Below are positions 1 to 9,010 of a stretch of 64,000 nucleotides of DNA, piece after piece. A program made the translations under genes and the position numbers. Position 1 is the stretch's first letter, and each line of letters opens with the position of its first letter. The DNA is from Anaerolineae bacterium. Its GTDB lineage: Bacteria; Chloroflexota; Anaerolineae; Aggregatilineales; UBA2796. The notes beneath the pieces were generated by a model. It saw only the letters and a list, made by a program, of their open reading frames with translations. It did not search any database and was not told the origin of the DNA. The stretch lies in contig JAHBVJ010000024.1 in assembly GCA_019637615.1 (NCBI GenBank), positions 1 to 64,000 of the forward strand, in the 5' to 3' direction.

Positions 1-366
1 ACTAGGTCACCTTACGCAGTCGATAGACTCTTGACACAACTCAAATGTTCGTTTAGAATGATCGAACTTGGATAGTACGCTGATGATACTCGCATTCTAC
101 CGAACTACTCCGAACAAGTTGTCTGATCTTCTACACGGCACTCAAGATTCTGCCTCTATCTCAACCGCTAGAGTCGTATCCGATCCTGTATGATCGGTTT
201 GGCTGCTCAACTTCCGATCATAAAACCGATCGTACGTAGGTTTTGCGCTGGTTTTCCGATCATTCCCTGAGCAGAAAAATGATCAATCCGATCATGCTTG
301 TGGGCGTTTGTGATCGGTTTTATGATCGGAATCAATTGGCATGACTGCCACTACGTAAGGTGAGTT
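1..366. repeat. MITE-like repeat element with imperfect terminal inverted repeats
   Basis: The ends of this gene-free stretch are imperfect inverted repeats: TCACCTTACGCAGTCG near position 7 pairs with the reverse complement of the sequence at 351-366 (CTACGTAAGGTGA). Inside are many copies of a GATCGG/CCGATC word and a perfect 20-bp inverted repeat. There is no open frame of useful length. The right-hand 80 bp recurs in diverged form, on the other strand, at 41665-41745. That makes this a dispersed, probably non-autonomous element rather than a promoter of the next gene. The left edge coincides with the window start, so the real left boundary may lie outside. Confidence 0.55.
212..331. repeat. 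Perfect 20-bp inverted repeat
   Basis: The arm at 212-231 (TTCCGATCATAAAACCGATC) is exactly complementary to 312-331, with an 80-bp spacer that holds further CCGATCA words. The transcript could fold into a long stem. It lies inside the repeat element at 1-366. Confidence 0.85.
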
Positions 367-396
367 AAATAACAATGAGATGACAGGCGGTTAGCA

Positions 397-1008
397 ATGA
401 CTACCTTAACGGCGATCATCCGTGGCTTCAGCTATACGCTAATTATGCTTACCTGCCTCGCTGCATGGCTATTTGCACCGTCGAATAAACCGCCTCAGAC
501 TCCCGTGAATACTGTCGCCGTGCTCAAGACGGCGACTTCAGCCATTCAGACCACCCTTCCTACCGTGACCGCCGTTTTCCAGCAGTTTGAACATGGCTGG
601 ATGCTCCGGCGAACGGATCAGAATTGTGTTTATGTCTACAGCTACGCCGTGCGTGCCGAGGGCAATATCGTGATTCCTAGCGAGATCAGTTTCAAGCCAT
701 TTGGCAACTACCATTATTGTCTGGAGGTCGCATCGTTACCGACGGTGCAGCATTCGGATGCGTCTGTGGAGGGCTTACAATTGCCAACGGGCGCGTTCGG
801 GAAGCTATGGGACGCTTATCCAGAGGTTCGGGACGCACTCGGCTACGCTACCGCGCCGGAACAACCTTATGTGGCGACGATTCCACCTAACATCTGTTAC
901 GATCAATTCACGTGTACGTATTCGCCGCCGCTGCTGACCTTGCCCGATGGACGTGTCTTTTCGTGCGGGATGCGCGCTGCCTCTGCGGGAACATGTACGG
1001 TAAGCTGA
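397..1008 (+). CDS. Secreted or membrane-anchored protein of unknown function
   Basis: This 203-residue protein has an N-terminal hydrophobic segment (about residues 10-28) that should act as a signal peptide or anchor. A Thr/Pro-rich linker follows, then a Cys-containing outer domain (six or more Cys). The stretch FEHGWMLRR followed by a YAV-type strand, and later FGKLWDAYPEVRDALGYA, resemble the LGFP-like repeats seen in cell-surface proteins of this phylum; that match is by eye only. The start is the ATG with an AGGCGG-like site 8 bp upstream. The function is unknown. The next gene is convergent. Confidence 0.6.
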   Translation: MTTLTAIIRGFSYTLIMLTCLAAWLFAPSNKPPQTPVNTVAVLKTATSAIQTTLPTVTAVFQQFEHGWMLRRTDQNCVYVYSYAVRAEGNIVIPSEISFKPFGNYHYCLEVASLPTVQHSDASVEGLQLPTGAFGKLWDAYPEVRDALGYATAPEQPYVATIPPNICYDQFTCTYSPPLLTLPDGRVFSCGMRAASAGTCTVS

Positions 1009-1078
1009 GACTTGAAGCGAACGAGGAGTTGATCGTAGAGGCGTAATCAAGTACACCTCTACGTTGGATTGGTGGCGG

Positions 1079-3685
1079 TTAATTCACGGCAGGGAATTGC
1101 TCACCTAACTGGATCTGCAACTCCGCAAGCGCGGTATGGGCGGCGGCGCGGACATTCTCTTCACGATCAGATAACGCGTTATATAGCGGCTTGAGCGCGG
1201 CCAGATGCCCTAACCTTGCCAGCGTTTGTGCGGCTGCCGCGCGGATAGGCGGTTCGCCTTCTTGCAGCGTGCGGATCAACACTTGGCGGGATTTCTCGCC
1301 CACGGGTACGCTGTCGCCCTTTTGCGCTGCCCACGCTGCCAGCCAGTCCAATTTATCCGCTTCGGGATGCTTGGTGACACTGGATTTTTCCGGGCTATCA
1401 GCAGCGATGAAGGCTTCATTGGCAGCGTTGCGCACATACCATTCACTGTCTTCCAGTAGCGTCCGATACAACAGAGCCACTGACCAGCCTGCCTTGACGC
1501 GCGCCAAGCCATACACCGCCGCATGACGCAGCATCATGTCTTGCGCGCTGATGGCTTCCCGCAGCACCGCATGACCTTCGCCGGGGAGCGCCGCCAACGC
1601 TTCCGCCACGGCACGCCGTAAACCCTGTTCGCCGTAGACGATGCTGGTGATCATTTCCTTGAGTGCGGCTTCCGTGCCAATCGCGCCGAGCGCTAACCCC
1701 GCTGCCATGATCACGTCAGGATTTTGATCTTCCAACATCTGTTTGAGATCGCGGATAACTTCGGGATCGCCATGTGCGCCGAGGCCGATGCAGCCGAGCC
1801 GCCGTATCAACGCGTCATGACTCTTGAGCGCCTGCCGGAAGATGAAGATGATCGCATTATCGCGGGAGGTCACCAGTCCCGCCATTGCCCGTTCACGCAC
1901 CATCGGAAATTGAGTGGGCGCGAGCAAGGCGGCGGTCAGACGGCGGAACACGTCGGCTTTCCACTGAGCGTTGCTTGGTGCGTCCGTCAGCCAGTGCGCA
2001 AGGCTGAACAGACCGGAGTAGACCAGATCAGGCGCTTGGGCGAGCCGTTTCATCACGGCTTTCTCGACGGGCAAATGGGCGGAGGCAAACGCCAGCGCCA
2101 GATCCCACGCGGGTTTTTCGCCAAATGGCTCCAGCAGTTCCGCGTCGCTATCGGTCAGCGTTTCGGCGGCGATATAAGCCGTGATCAGCCGATGAAAGAA
2201 CGAATAACGCCCGCTGGTTCCCCACGGCACCATCACGCCGTCTGCAGTGATCTTGTTTACGAAGTCGTCCACGCCGCTCATGGTTCTACCCTGCGCGTTG
2301 AGGACTTCAACCGCGATCTCCTTGATCATCTCGCGACTGAGTGGTACATCGCCTTTTTCCAGCATCGCCACCGCTATTGCGCCAACGCCTAGTCGGTTGA
2401 GGTTGGCGGGCAGCGTATGGCGAATATAGAAATCGTACCAGCCTCGCCGCCCGATTTCCTGCTCATCACCCGCAAAGGCCGCCCACGTCTTGAGTGTGAT
2501 GTCCAGTGCCGACCGCCCACGCAGATTGGTCGCCACGCGTTTCAGCACTTGCTCGTCAATCGGCTTGTTGTTGCGTTCCAAGCTAGGCCACACCTGCGCC
2601 CACCGCAAGATCACATTCTGTGCGTCCGCATCGCTCCATGCCCGCAAGAAGATCGGAGTCAGGCCGAGCTGCGTGATCGGGCCAAAGCCAGTTTCGGGGC
2701 CGGCTACGATGATGAAATTGCCGCTATACAGCGATAGGAATTGCTTCAACCACGCCAATTTCTCCGGGCGCATCTCGGCGGGAATCTCATCGAAGCCGTC
2801 AATCAGCACAAGACATGTGCCATCCGTCAGACGGCGGTAAATCATACGCGGCAGCGAACTCGCGGTGAGTGCGCCGAACTGGGTCTGCAAGGCGCGTACG
2901 ACGGGTTCAGCCGGATCAAGCTGCTTGGTCGTCTTGGCCTTCTTCGTATCCACCCCATATGCATCTTCGTGCAAGTCGATGTCGCGCATATGGATATAGA
3001 TCGGCAGCAAACGGCGGAAATCGGCGGACTCTTGAGTCGTCGTTTTGGCGGCGGTCTTCTTCTTCTCTTCTTGGAGCTGTTCCAGCGCGCGCTGTTGCAA
3101 TTGCTTACGGCGCTCGATCTGTTTATCGCGTTCGACGGGCGACAGATCCTTGATTTCTTCTTCAAAAAACTGATCTTGCATCAAATCAATCACTTGCGTC
3201 TCGATGTCGCCAGCGGAAACCAATCCGATTACCGCCAGCGCCACACTCTTGCCGATCCCCGGCGCGCCGAGCAAGGCCAGATGCCGTTCGCCATGCTGCA
3301 AATCGGTGATGCTCAAGGTTTCCACGTTATACGGCGCGTACGATGCGGGCATATCGTGTAACAACGGCACCACGCCGAACACATCGACGGTGGGGTCATC
3401 GGACAGCGGATCGATGGGATCAGCCGGACGGATGAAGTGCGGCTCTACGTAAATATCCTTAAGCGCGACCAGATCGCTCGCCACATGCACGCGGTTGACC
3501 AGCTTGACGAAATCGCGCAGGTAGCGACCCTCCGCGCTGGTCGTAATGTATTCCTGCGTATTGCCGACGCGCTGTTCTGCCGATTGGCGCAGCGCCCCGA
3601 TACGATCTCGGAGACGGTAAATAATAAAGGCCAGTACGGACGCACTGACGAAACCGATCAGGAAGGAGGCAATATCGAAGCGCAT
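1079..3685 (-). CDS. Membrane-anchored NACHT-type NTPase with C-terminal HEAT repeats
   Basis: The 868-residue protein starts with one transmembrane helix (about 8-26). It then has a NACHT/STAND-type nucleotide-binding domain: Walker A GAPGIGKS at 140-147 and Walker B CLVLIDGFDE at about 291-300. A highly charged insert (about 175-220) separates the two. The last 260 residues are alpha-helical HEAT or PBS-lyase-type repeats (motifs such as LIRRLGCIGLGAHGDPEVI and VRAAAHTALAEL). Proteins of this build act as ATP-driven switches whose repeat region senses a partner. The ligand cannot be read from the sequence. It is transcribed alone, with its promoter region facing the FHA gene. A defence role is possible, but nothing nearby supports it. 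Confidence 0.75.
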   Translation of the reverse strand: MRFDIASFLIGFVSASVLAFIIYRLRDRIGALRQSAEQRVGNTQEYITTSAEGRYLRDFVKLVNRVHVASDLVALKDIYVEPHFIRPADPIDPLSDDPTVDVFGVVPLLHDMPASYAPYNVETLSITDLQHGERHLALLGAPGIGKSVALAVIGLVSAGDIETQVIDLMQDQFFEEEIKDLSPVERDKQIERRKQLQQRALEQLQEEKKKTAAKTTTQESADFRRLLPIYIHMRDIDLHEDAYGVDTKKAKTTKQLDPAEPVVRALQTQFGALTASSLPRMIYRRLTDGTCLVLIDGFDEIPAEMRPEKLAWLKQFLSLYSGNFIIVAGPETGFGPITQLGLTPIFLRAWSDADAQNVILRWAQVWPSLERNNKPIDEQVLKRVATNLRGRSALDITLKTWAAFAGDEQEIGRRGWYDFYIRHTLPANLNRLGVGAIAVAMLEKGDVPLSREMIKEIAVEVLNAQGRTMSGVDDFVNKITADGVMVPWGTSGRYSFFHRLITAYIAAETLTDSDAELLEPFGEKPAWDLALAFASAHLPVEKAVMKRLAQAPDLVYSGLFSLAHWLTDAPSNAQWKADVFRRLTAALLAPTQFPMVRERAMAGLVTSRDNAIIFIFRQALKSHDALIRRLGCIGLGAHGDPEVIRDLKQMLEDQNPDVIMAAGLALGAIGTEAALKEMITSIVYGEQGLRRAVAEALAALPGEGHAVLREAISAQDMMLRHAAVYGLARVKAGWSVALLYRTLLEDSEWYVRNAANEAFIAADSPEKSSVTKHPEADKLDWLAAWAAQKGDSVPVGEKSRQVLIRTLQEGEPPIRAAAAQTLARLGHLAALKPLYNALSDREENVRAAAHTALAELQIQLGEQFPAVN

Positions 3686-3944
3686 CGAGCATCACTCCGT
3701 AAGGTGTAACAATGGTCAAGGCAACCCGTGAGCGACGTTAGTGCCGCTATTGTAGCACGAAACGCCACACAACGTCCGCACCACAAAAGCCGTGAATGCC
3801 GCTATATCGACACATACAGTATAAACAGCGGCATCAACCTTGTTAAAGACTTTTATAAAGGTGTTATGCGCGAAGCCAGCCAGTTCATCCCACCCACCTT
3901 AATCATCTTTAGAACTTTGTGCAAGTTTTTAATGCGGCTGATCT

Positions 3945-3972
3945 TTGTATCTTGAACGACGCTGACTATACT
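3945..3972 (+). promoter_or_regulatory. Probable sigma-70 promoter for the FHA gene
   Basis: TTGTAT (3945-3950), a 16-bp spacer and TATACT (3967-3972) lie 40 bp before the FHA start codon. The rest of the divergent spacer (3686-4011) is AT-rich and shows no gene. Confidence 0.5.
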
Positions 3973-4011
3973 TAATACAAATAGCTGTGTGCAGAATTGA
4001 GATATTCTTCC

Positions 4012-4722
4012 ATGACTACGCAACCCGAAGGCATCGCCAAGATCACTTGGGAAGATCCCGAAACTGGACAGCGCCGTGAATTTGTGCTGATGGAAGGTGC
4101 GACAGCGAGTATAGGCCGCTCCACTGGTAACGATATTGTGATTCCGCAGCGTCATGTGAGCCGTCAACATTCGGTCATCGCCTTCCGCGATGGCATCTTC
4201 ATGATCTCTGATCTGGGCAGCGCGAACGGCACCTTCGTCAATGACCGCCGCCTCACCGATCCCTTCCCGCTGGCGCATGGTGACATTATCCGGTTGTATG
4301 TACCGACGCTCAATTTTTCAGCCGTGGTGACTGAAGAAGAACAAGAAGAAGCGCGTAAGACTGGTTCGTTGATCATGCCTATGCTCGGTCAGGGCGAGGC
4401 GCGCTTGATGGTGACGGTTGGTGTGCAAGAAGGCGCTGAATTCTTGCTGATCGATGATAATGTGACGGTCGGGCGGGCGACGCAAGGTGCGGCATGGCAG
4501 ATCGCGTTGCAAGATCGGGCTGTTTCGCGTCCCCACTGCCGCCTCATCAAACAGGGCAATTTCTGGTCGATCCTCGACTTGGGCAGCGCGAACGGGACGT
4601 TGGTTAATGGCGCATCACTCGGTACCGAACCCGTGATGTTGAAAGATGGCGATGTACTGACGATTGGCGAGACTACACTGCTGTTCCGGGGTATGGCGCA
4701 GACATCACGCCTCAATGAATAG
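4012..4722 (+). CDS. Protein with two FHA domains
   Basis: The product of about 236 residues carries two forkhead-associated domains, which bind phosphothreonine peptides. In the first the signature runs GRSTGNDIVI, SRQH and LGSANGTFVN; in the second GRATQGA, SRPH and LGSANGTLVN. Both keep the binding Arg, Ser-x-x-His and Asn residues. A charged linker joins them. I chose the ATG at 4012. A TTG 15 bp upstream is in frame, but the natural N-terminus reads MTTQPEG. No membrane segment is seen, so it is probably a cytoplasmic adaptor for Ser/Thr kinase signalling. No kinase gene is in the window. It sits 11 bp before the transglutaminase-like gene, so the two are likely co-transcribed. Confidence 0.85.
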   Translation: MTTQPEGIAKITWEDPETGQRREFVLMEGATASIGRSTGNDIVIPQRHVSRQHSVIAFRDGIFMISDLGSANGTFVNDRRLTDPFPLAHGDIIRLYVPTLNFSAVVTEEEQEEARKTGSLIMPMLGQGEARLMVTVGVQEGAEFLLIDDNVTVGRATQGAAWQIALQDRAVSRPHCRLIKQGNFWSILDLGSANGTLVNGASLGTEPVMLKDGDVLTIGETTLLFRGMAQTSRLNE

Positions 4723-4733
4723 GACGGCGCTCA

Positions 4734-5324
4734 ATGGAAGTTCCGCTAGATACATTTTTGCGCTCAACAGACATCATTGACTGGCAGCATCCAGCCATTC
4801 AGAGCGTGGCAGTTCAGTTGACCTCGGATACCACGCTGGAGACAGCCAAACGCTGCTATGAATGGGTGCGCGATGAAATCTATCACAGCTCCGATCATCA
4901 CAAAAACCCCGTTACGTGCCGTGCCTCCGACGTGCTCCATGCGCGGACGGGATTCTGCTACGCCAAAAGCCATCTGTTAGCGGCGTTGCTCCGCGCGAAC
5001 GACATCCCTGCTGGCTTATGCTATCAGCGCGTCCGTCAAGACAACGGTACGTACTGCTTGCATGGGTTGAATGCCGTCTATCTGCCCGACTTCGGCTGGT
5101 ATCGTATCGACGCGCGCGGCAACAAACCGTCAGTCAATGCGCAGTTCACTCCGCCAGTCGAGCAGCTTGCCTTCATGCTCGATGCGAAGTTAGGCGAGAT
5201 CGACTTGCCCGACCTGTACGCCGATCCGCTGCCTGTAGTCGTGACGGCGCTGACCACCTACACCACCATCGAGGAACTTTCCGCGCACCTACCGGATTTC
5301 GATCCGACTCGTGTTGGATTCTGA
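4734..5324 (+). CDS. Transglutaminase-like superfamily protein
   Basis: The 196-residue protein matches the compact transglutaminase-like fold of bacterial cysteine proteases and related enzymes. The catalytic Cys lies in ARTGFCYAKSHLLAALLR, the His in CLHGLNAVYL and the Asp in YRIDARGN, in the expected order. There is no signal peptide, so it is likely cytoplasmic. Family members hydrolyse or form amide bonds; the substrate is unknown. It follows the FHA gene by 11 bp and probably shares its promoter. The start is the ATG after AGGACGGCGCTCA. Confidence 0.75.
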   Translation: MEVPLDTFLRSTDIIDWQHPAIQSVAVQLTSDTTLETAKRCYEWVRDEIYHSSDHHKNPVTCRASDVLHARTGFCYAKSHLLAALLRANDIPAGLCYQRVRQDNGTYCLHGLNAVYLPDFGWYRIDARGNKPSVNAQFTPPVEQLAFMLDAKLGEIDLPDLYADPLPVVVTALTTYTTIEELSAHLPDFDPTRVGF

Positions 5325-5356
5325 ACGTAGTTCGCAGCGGGACGCCGCAAACTGAT

Positions 5357-5899
5357 CTATTTGGTTGGCAGTAGCGGGATCAAAATCGCCGCCAGTAAAA
5401 TCGGCAGATTAAGGACGCCATGAAACATGCTGGTATACGTCAAGTTGCGTGTTCGGACATAAAGTAGCAACTAATGCTGCCGGAGCCTCATAACCGACCA
5501 CATGCGCTACACCGCACTGGAATACTTGATTTCAGTCGGGAAAATCGTGCGAGCGAGGATAACAAACGCAACGTTCACAACGAAAAGGGTCAAAAAAAAC
5601 GATGATCAGCACAATGAGCGTTGTGCCCAACCTTACCCGTTTAGAGCCGGTTTCTTGCCAGAGGGTGTTGGTGGCGCTCCGTTTAGCTTCCGAGCGCGTG
5701 AACAGTAGCACCACACCCACGATCAGCCAGAAACTTAACAAGCCTGCCAGCGCCAAACAATTGCGATCAAACCACGCGTCGAAGTAACCATCTAAAACCA
5801 CATGATTAACGGAGCCGCCAACGCCAGTACAATACTTCCCAACACCCACGGTTACGGGGGAGCCTTGGGCATATCTGCGGATTGCGATGAGATTGCCAT
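5357..5899 (-). pseudogene. Decayed membrane protein gene, probably CPBP-type protease
   Basis: On the minus strand a frame opens with MAISSQSADMPKAPP, meets a stop, reads on through hydrophobic PWVLGSIVLALAAPLIMWF, stops again, then shifts frame into ALAGLLSFWLIVGVVLLF and LGTTLIVLIIVFF. A third frame closes with LLLYVRTRNLTYTSMFHG then VLNLPILLAAILIPLLPTK and a stop. That tail resembles the last CPBP motif (a helix ending in HxxxN). The EExxxR motif expected in the middle is missing. Hydrophobic segments spread over three frames with stops point to a once intact gene of about 540 bp. The family call is tentative; an intact CPBP gene is at 57824. Confidence 0.55.
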
Positions 5900-6035
5900 A
5901 TGCCTACCTCCGTACTGTACTGCCTCCGAGTCGGCATGATAAAACCACCGCGGCTTGGATAGTGTGTGCATAGAATGCGTCGTATATTTTGCCAATATTC
6001 GCGTTCCGGCTGCGTCGCGCCCATCCCGCTTTCTA

Positions 6036-6063
6036 GAGGATCAGGCAATTGAGCCTGATCCTC
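6036..6063 (-). terminator. Hairpin downstream of malate synthase
   Basis: GAGGATCAGGC and GCCTGATCCTC form a perfect 11-bp stem with a 6-nt loop, 12 bp after the aceB stop. No U-tract follows on the minus strand, so it may be a processing or Rho-assisted end. Confidence 0.5.
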
Positions 6064-6074
6064 CTTAAACGTTA

Positions 6075-7670
6075 CTACAAATAGGCGTAGGCGGGCAGCG
6101 TCAGAAATTCAGTGAAGTCCTTGCTGGTAGACATCTTGGCGAACAGTTCACTCGCCAGTGCAAAATGCCCGCCGTCGTAGCGTGCCGCCCCGATTTCTTC
6201 CCTGATATTCACCAATTCCTCCGCCAGCAGTTGATCGAACAGCGCCGCGCTGATGGCACGACCATCGGCTAACGTCGCGCCATGCTTGATCCACTGCCAA
6301 ACCTGCGTGCGCGATATTTCCGCCGTCGCCGCGTCTTCCATCAGGTTGTACAGCGGTACGCAGCCATTACCGCCGAGCCACGCCTCCAAATACTGCACAC
6401 CGACGCTGATGTTCATCCGCAGCCCCTTTTCAGTGATCGTTCCACTGGGGGGCGACAGTAAATCCGCAGCCGTCACGTGGACATCTTCCCGCAGCTTGGT
6501 GATCTGGTTAGGCGTGGGCATCACGCGGTTGAAGGCGTCCAGCGCGATTGGGACAAGACCGGGATGCGCCACCCATGTGCCATCATGCCCGTCGCCTGCC
6601 TCGCGCTCTTTGTCGGCTTGTACCTTCGCCAGCGCTTCTTCATTCGCCGTCGGATTATTCTTGATCGGGATTTGCGCCGCCATCCCGCCCATCGCGTGGA
6701 CGCCGCGCCGATGGCAGGTTTTGATCACGTGCAGCGAGTAGTTGCGCATCATCGGCACGGTCATGGTCACTTGGGCGCGGTCGGGCAGCATGAATTGCGG
6801 ATGATTACGGAACTTCTTGATATAGCTGAAGATGTAATCCCAACGTCCGCAGTTCAGTCCCGCCGAATGGTCGCGCAGTTCGTACAGGATTTCATCGACC
6901 TCAAATGTCGCGAGGATCGTCTCGATCAGCACCGTCGCCTTGATCGTGCCCTGTGGAATGCCGAGTTCGTTTTGCGCCAGCACGAAGACATCGTTCCACA
7001 AGCGCGCTTCGAGGTGGCTTTCCATCTTCGGCAGGTAAAAATATGGCGCTGTGGCACGCTTGAGCAGTTCACGTACGTTGTGATAGAAGTATAGGCCAAA
7101 GTCGAACAACCCCGCCGAGATCGGTTGACCATCGACCAGCATATGCTTTTCCGGCAGATGCCAGCCGCGCGGACGCACGAACAGCACCGCCGTCTGATCC
7201 CTGAGCGCGTAGGCTTTGCCTTCTGGGCTGGTATAGCTGATCGTGCGGTTGATAGCATCGCGCAGATTAATGTGCCCTTGCAGGTTATTTTCCCACGATG
7301 GCGCGTTGGAGTCTTCGAAATCTGCCATGAACACCTTAGCGCCGGAATTCAGCGCGTTGATGATCATCTTGCGCTCGACAGGTCCAGTGATCTCGACGCG
7401 CCGATCCAGAATATCGGCGGGCAGCGGCGCGACCTTCCACGACGCATCATCGCGGATGGCTTTGGTTTCGGGCAAGAAATCGGGGAAGTGCCCTGCGTCC
7501 AACGCCAACTGACGGTTGGCACGGCGCTGCAATAACTCATGGCGGCGGTTGCCAAAGGTGCGTTCTAACTTCACAATCAACGCCAGTGTTTCGGGGGTGA
7601 GAATGTCGGCAAATTCTGGACGATACTCGCCCGTGATGTCCACGCCGGGGAGTTGGGGATAAGCAGCCAT
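6075..7670 (-). CDS. aceB: Malate synthase A
   Basis: The enzyme condenses glyoxylate with acetyl-CoA to give malate, the second step of the glyoxylate shunt. At 531 residues it has the usual length of the short malate synthase A form. Recognisable stretches are the N-terminal LERTFGNRRHELL, KVFMADFEDSNAPSW, VRPRGWHLPEKH, TLIETILATFEVDEIL-like and MGGMAAQIPIK. No isocitrate lyase gene is adjacent, so the partner must be encoded elsewhere if the shunt operates. It is transcribed alone or with the 2H phosphoesterase 54 bp upstream. The start is the ATG giving MAAYPQLPGVD. Confidence 0.95.
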   Translation of the reverse strand: MAAYPQLPGVDITGEYRPEFADILTPETLALIVKLERTFGNRRHELLQRRANRQLALDAGHFPDFLPETKAIRDDASWKVAPLPADILDRRVEITGPVERKMIINALNSGAKVFMADFEDSNAPSWENNLQGHINLRDAINRTISYTSPEGKAYALRDQTAVLFVRPRGWHLPEKHMLVDGQPISAGLFDFGLYFYHNVRELLKRATAPYFYLPKMESHLEARLWNDVFVLAQNELGIPQGTIKATVLIETILATFEVDEILYELRDHSAGLNCGRWDYIFSYIKKFRNHPQFMLPDRAQVTMTVPMMRNYSLHVIKTCHRRGVHAMGGMAAQIPIKNNPTANEEALAKVQADKEREAGDGHDGTWVAHPGLVPIALDAFNRVMPTPNQITKLREDVHVTAADLLSPPSGTITEKGLRMNISVGVQYLEAWLGGNGCVPLYNLMEDAATAEISRTQVWQWIKHGATLADGRAISAALFDQLLAEELVNIREEIGAARYDGGHFALASELFAKMSTSKDFTEFLTLPAYAYL

Positions 7671-7724
7671 GCTAAATGTCCTCGATAAAAGGCAAAAACG
7701 ATCTGTAGTTGCCGAAGATTGTGC

Positions 7725-8273
7725 CTAATCGAGGGGTCTTGACGCAAATACCGCGATCTCACGGTAACTGATGGGCGAGACTTCCACCAGCCCGAAGGCA
7801 GTCACTTGCGCCGTCAGCGGGAGCGGGCAGCCTTGGCAAGCTTGCAGCGCCTTCGCCATTTCGTCGAGCGACAATCCCAGCGCCAGCGTGCAGTGCGGTA
7901 CCCATTGATCGGGCGCGTAGTGAGCGCGTGAGCTGCTTTGATAATCTGTGAACCATGTGTGAAACGTGCCATGAAGTTCACACAGTGCATCTGTCACCGT
8001 CACGCCGAGGAATAACACGCCTTCCGCGCCGGGGAAGATGCCATACGAACTCAGCGTCAGGCTAACGGGCGGTGCGACGCCCGCCAACACTTCTAGCGTC
8101 GAGGCGAACCAGCCATCGTCCTTCAGATCATCATAAACAGCGAGGGTCACGTGCGGGCGGTACCCACCCGCTAACATCGCAGACGGCACGCCCGTCGCTG
8201 CGATTGACTGCCACATACCACGTACCGCGCTGTCCGTCGCCTCATCGAAATACATCTCTACCGCATGAGCCAA
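7725..8273 (-). CDS. 2'-5' RNA ligase / 2H phosphoesterase family protein
   Basis: Two HxT motifs, HVTLAVY in the first half and HCTLALG in the second, are the signature of 2H phosphoesterases. These enzymes open cyclic phosphodiesters on RNA ends or nucleotides. Length is about 182 residues. I place the start at the TTG at 8273 (giving an AHAVEMYFDEATD N-terminus), because a GAGGTAAGG ribosome site lies 5-8 bp upstream. A longer frame starting at 8336 would run back through the terminator hairpin of leuD. The physiological substrate is unknown. Confidence 0.75.
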   Translation of the reverse strand: MAHAVEMYFDEATDSAVRGMWQSIAATGVPSAMLAGGYRPHVTLAVYDDLKDDGWFASTLEVLAGVAPPVSLTLSSYGIFPGAEGVLFLGVTVTDALCELHGTFHTWFTDYQSSSRAHYAPDQWVPHCTLALGLSLDEMAKALQACQGCPLPLTAQVTAFGLVEVSPISYREIAVFASRPLD

Positions 8274-8292
8274 GGATGACCTTACCTCAACC

Positions 8293-8330
8293 AAAATAGG
8301 AGCAAGTTGCGCAAACCTGCTCCTAAAATA
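8293..8330. terminator. Terminator after leuD
   Basis: TAGGAGCA and TGCTCCTA form a stem around AGTTGCGCAAACC, flanked by AAAA on one side and TTTT on the other, so it can work in both directions. It lies between leuD and the downstream phosphoesterase gene. Confidence 0.65.
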
Positions 8331-8364
8331 CCACATCTTTGATTAACTGACGTTATTTGGGTTG

Positions 8365-8985
8365 TCAGTTACTGCCGAGCGCCGTCGTCATCACCCGCGC
8401 CGCGTGGGAGGCTTCGTAGGCACTGATCGGATCGTTCAAGTCCACCAGATACCCCAATTGATCGACGCCTTTCAGCAAGCACTGCCGCGCGAAGCCATCG
8501 ATCGGGAATTTGACCTCGCGCCCGTCGGGCAGGATGATCGCTTGCTTTTCCAGATCGACGCCGATCTGCATATCGGGGTCTTCTTGCACGAGGCTCATGA
8601 TCTGGCGGTGCGTCTCCTCGTCCACCTGAATCGGCAGCAAACCGTTTTTCAATGAGTTGCCCTTGAAGATGTCCGCAAAGTACGTGCTGATCACGGCCTT
8701 GAAGCCGAATCCTTGCAGTGCCCACGGTGCATGTTCGCGCGAACTGCCGCAGCCGAAGTTGTTCCCCGCGATCAAGATGTTGACGCCTTTGGCTTCCCGC
8801 CTGTTCAGCGGGAAATCCGGCTTCGGTGCGCCGTTCTCGTCATAGCGCCAATCGTAGAATAGCTGCTCACCCAGACCCTGCTTGTTGGTCGTCTTCAGGT
8901 ACCGCGCCGGAATGATCTGGTCGGTGTCGATATTCTCGGTGGGCATCGCGATCACGGTGCTGGAAAATGGTTTTAAGGGTTCCAT
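8365..8985 (-). CDS. leuD: 3-isopropylmalate dehydratase small subunit
   Basis: LeuD pairs with LeuC to isomerise 2-isopropylmalate to 3-isopropylmalate in leucine synthesis. The 206-residue protein has the swivel-domain landmarks DTDQIIPARYLK and NFGCGSSREHAPWAL, then FADIFKGNSLKNGLLP. It starts 25 bp after the leuC stop, so the two are one operon. The length is typical of bacterial LeuD. No other leu genes are adjacent. Confidence 0.95.
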   Translation of the reverse strand: MEPLKPFSSTVIAMPTENIDTDQIIPARYLKTTNKQGLGEQLFYDWRYDENGAPKPDFPLNRREAKGVNILIAGNNFGCGSSREHAPWALQGFGFKAVISTYFADIFKGNSLKNGLLPIQVDEETHRQIMSLVQEDPDMQIGVDLEKQAIILPDGREVKFPIDGFARQCLLKGVDQLGYLVDLNDPISAYEASHAARVMTTALGSN

Positions 8986-9010
8986 TGAATTATTCCTCTA
9001 GGTTCTTTCG

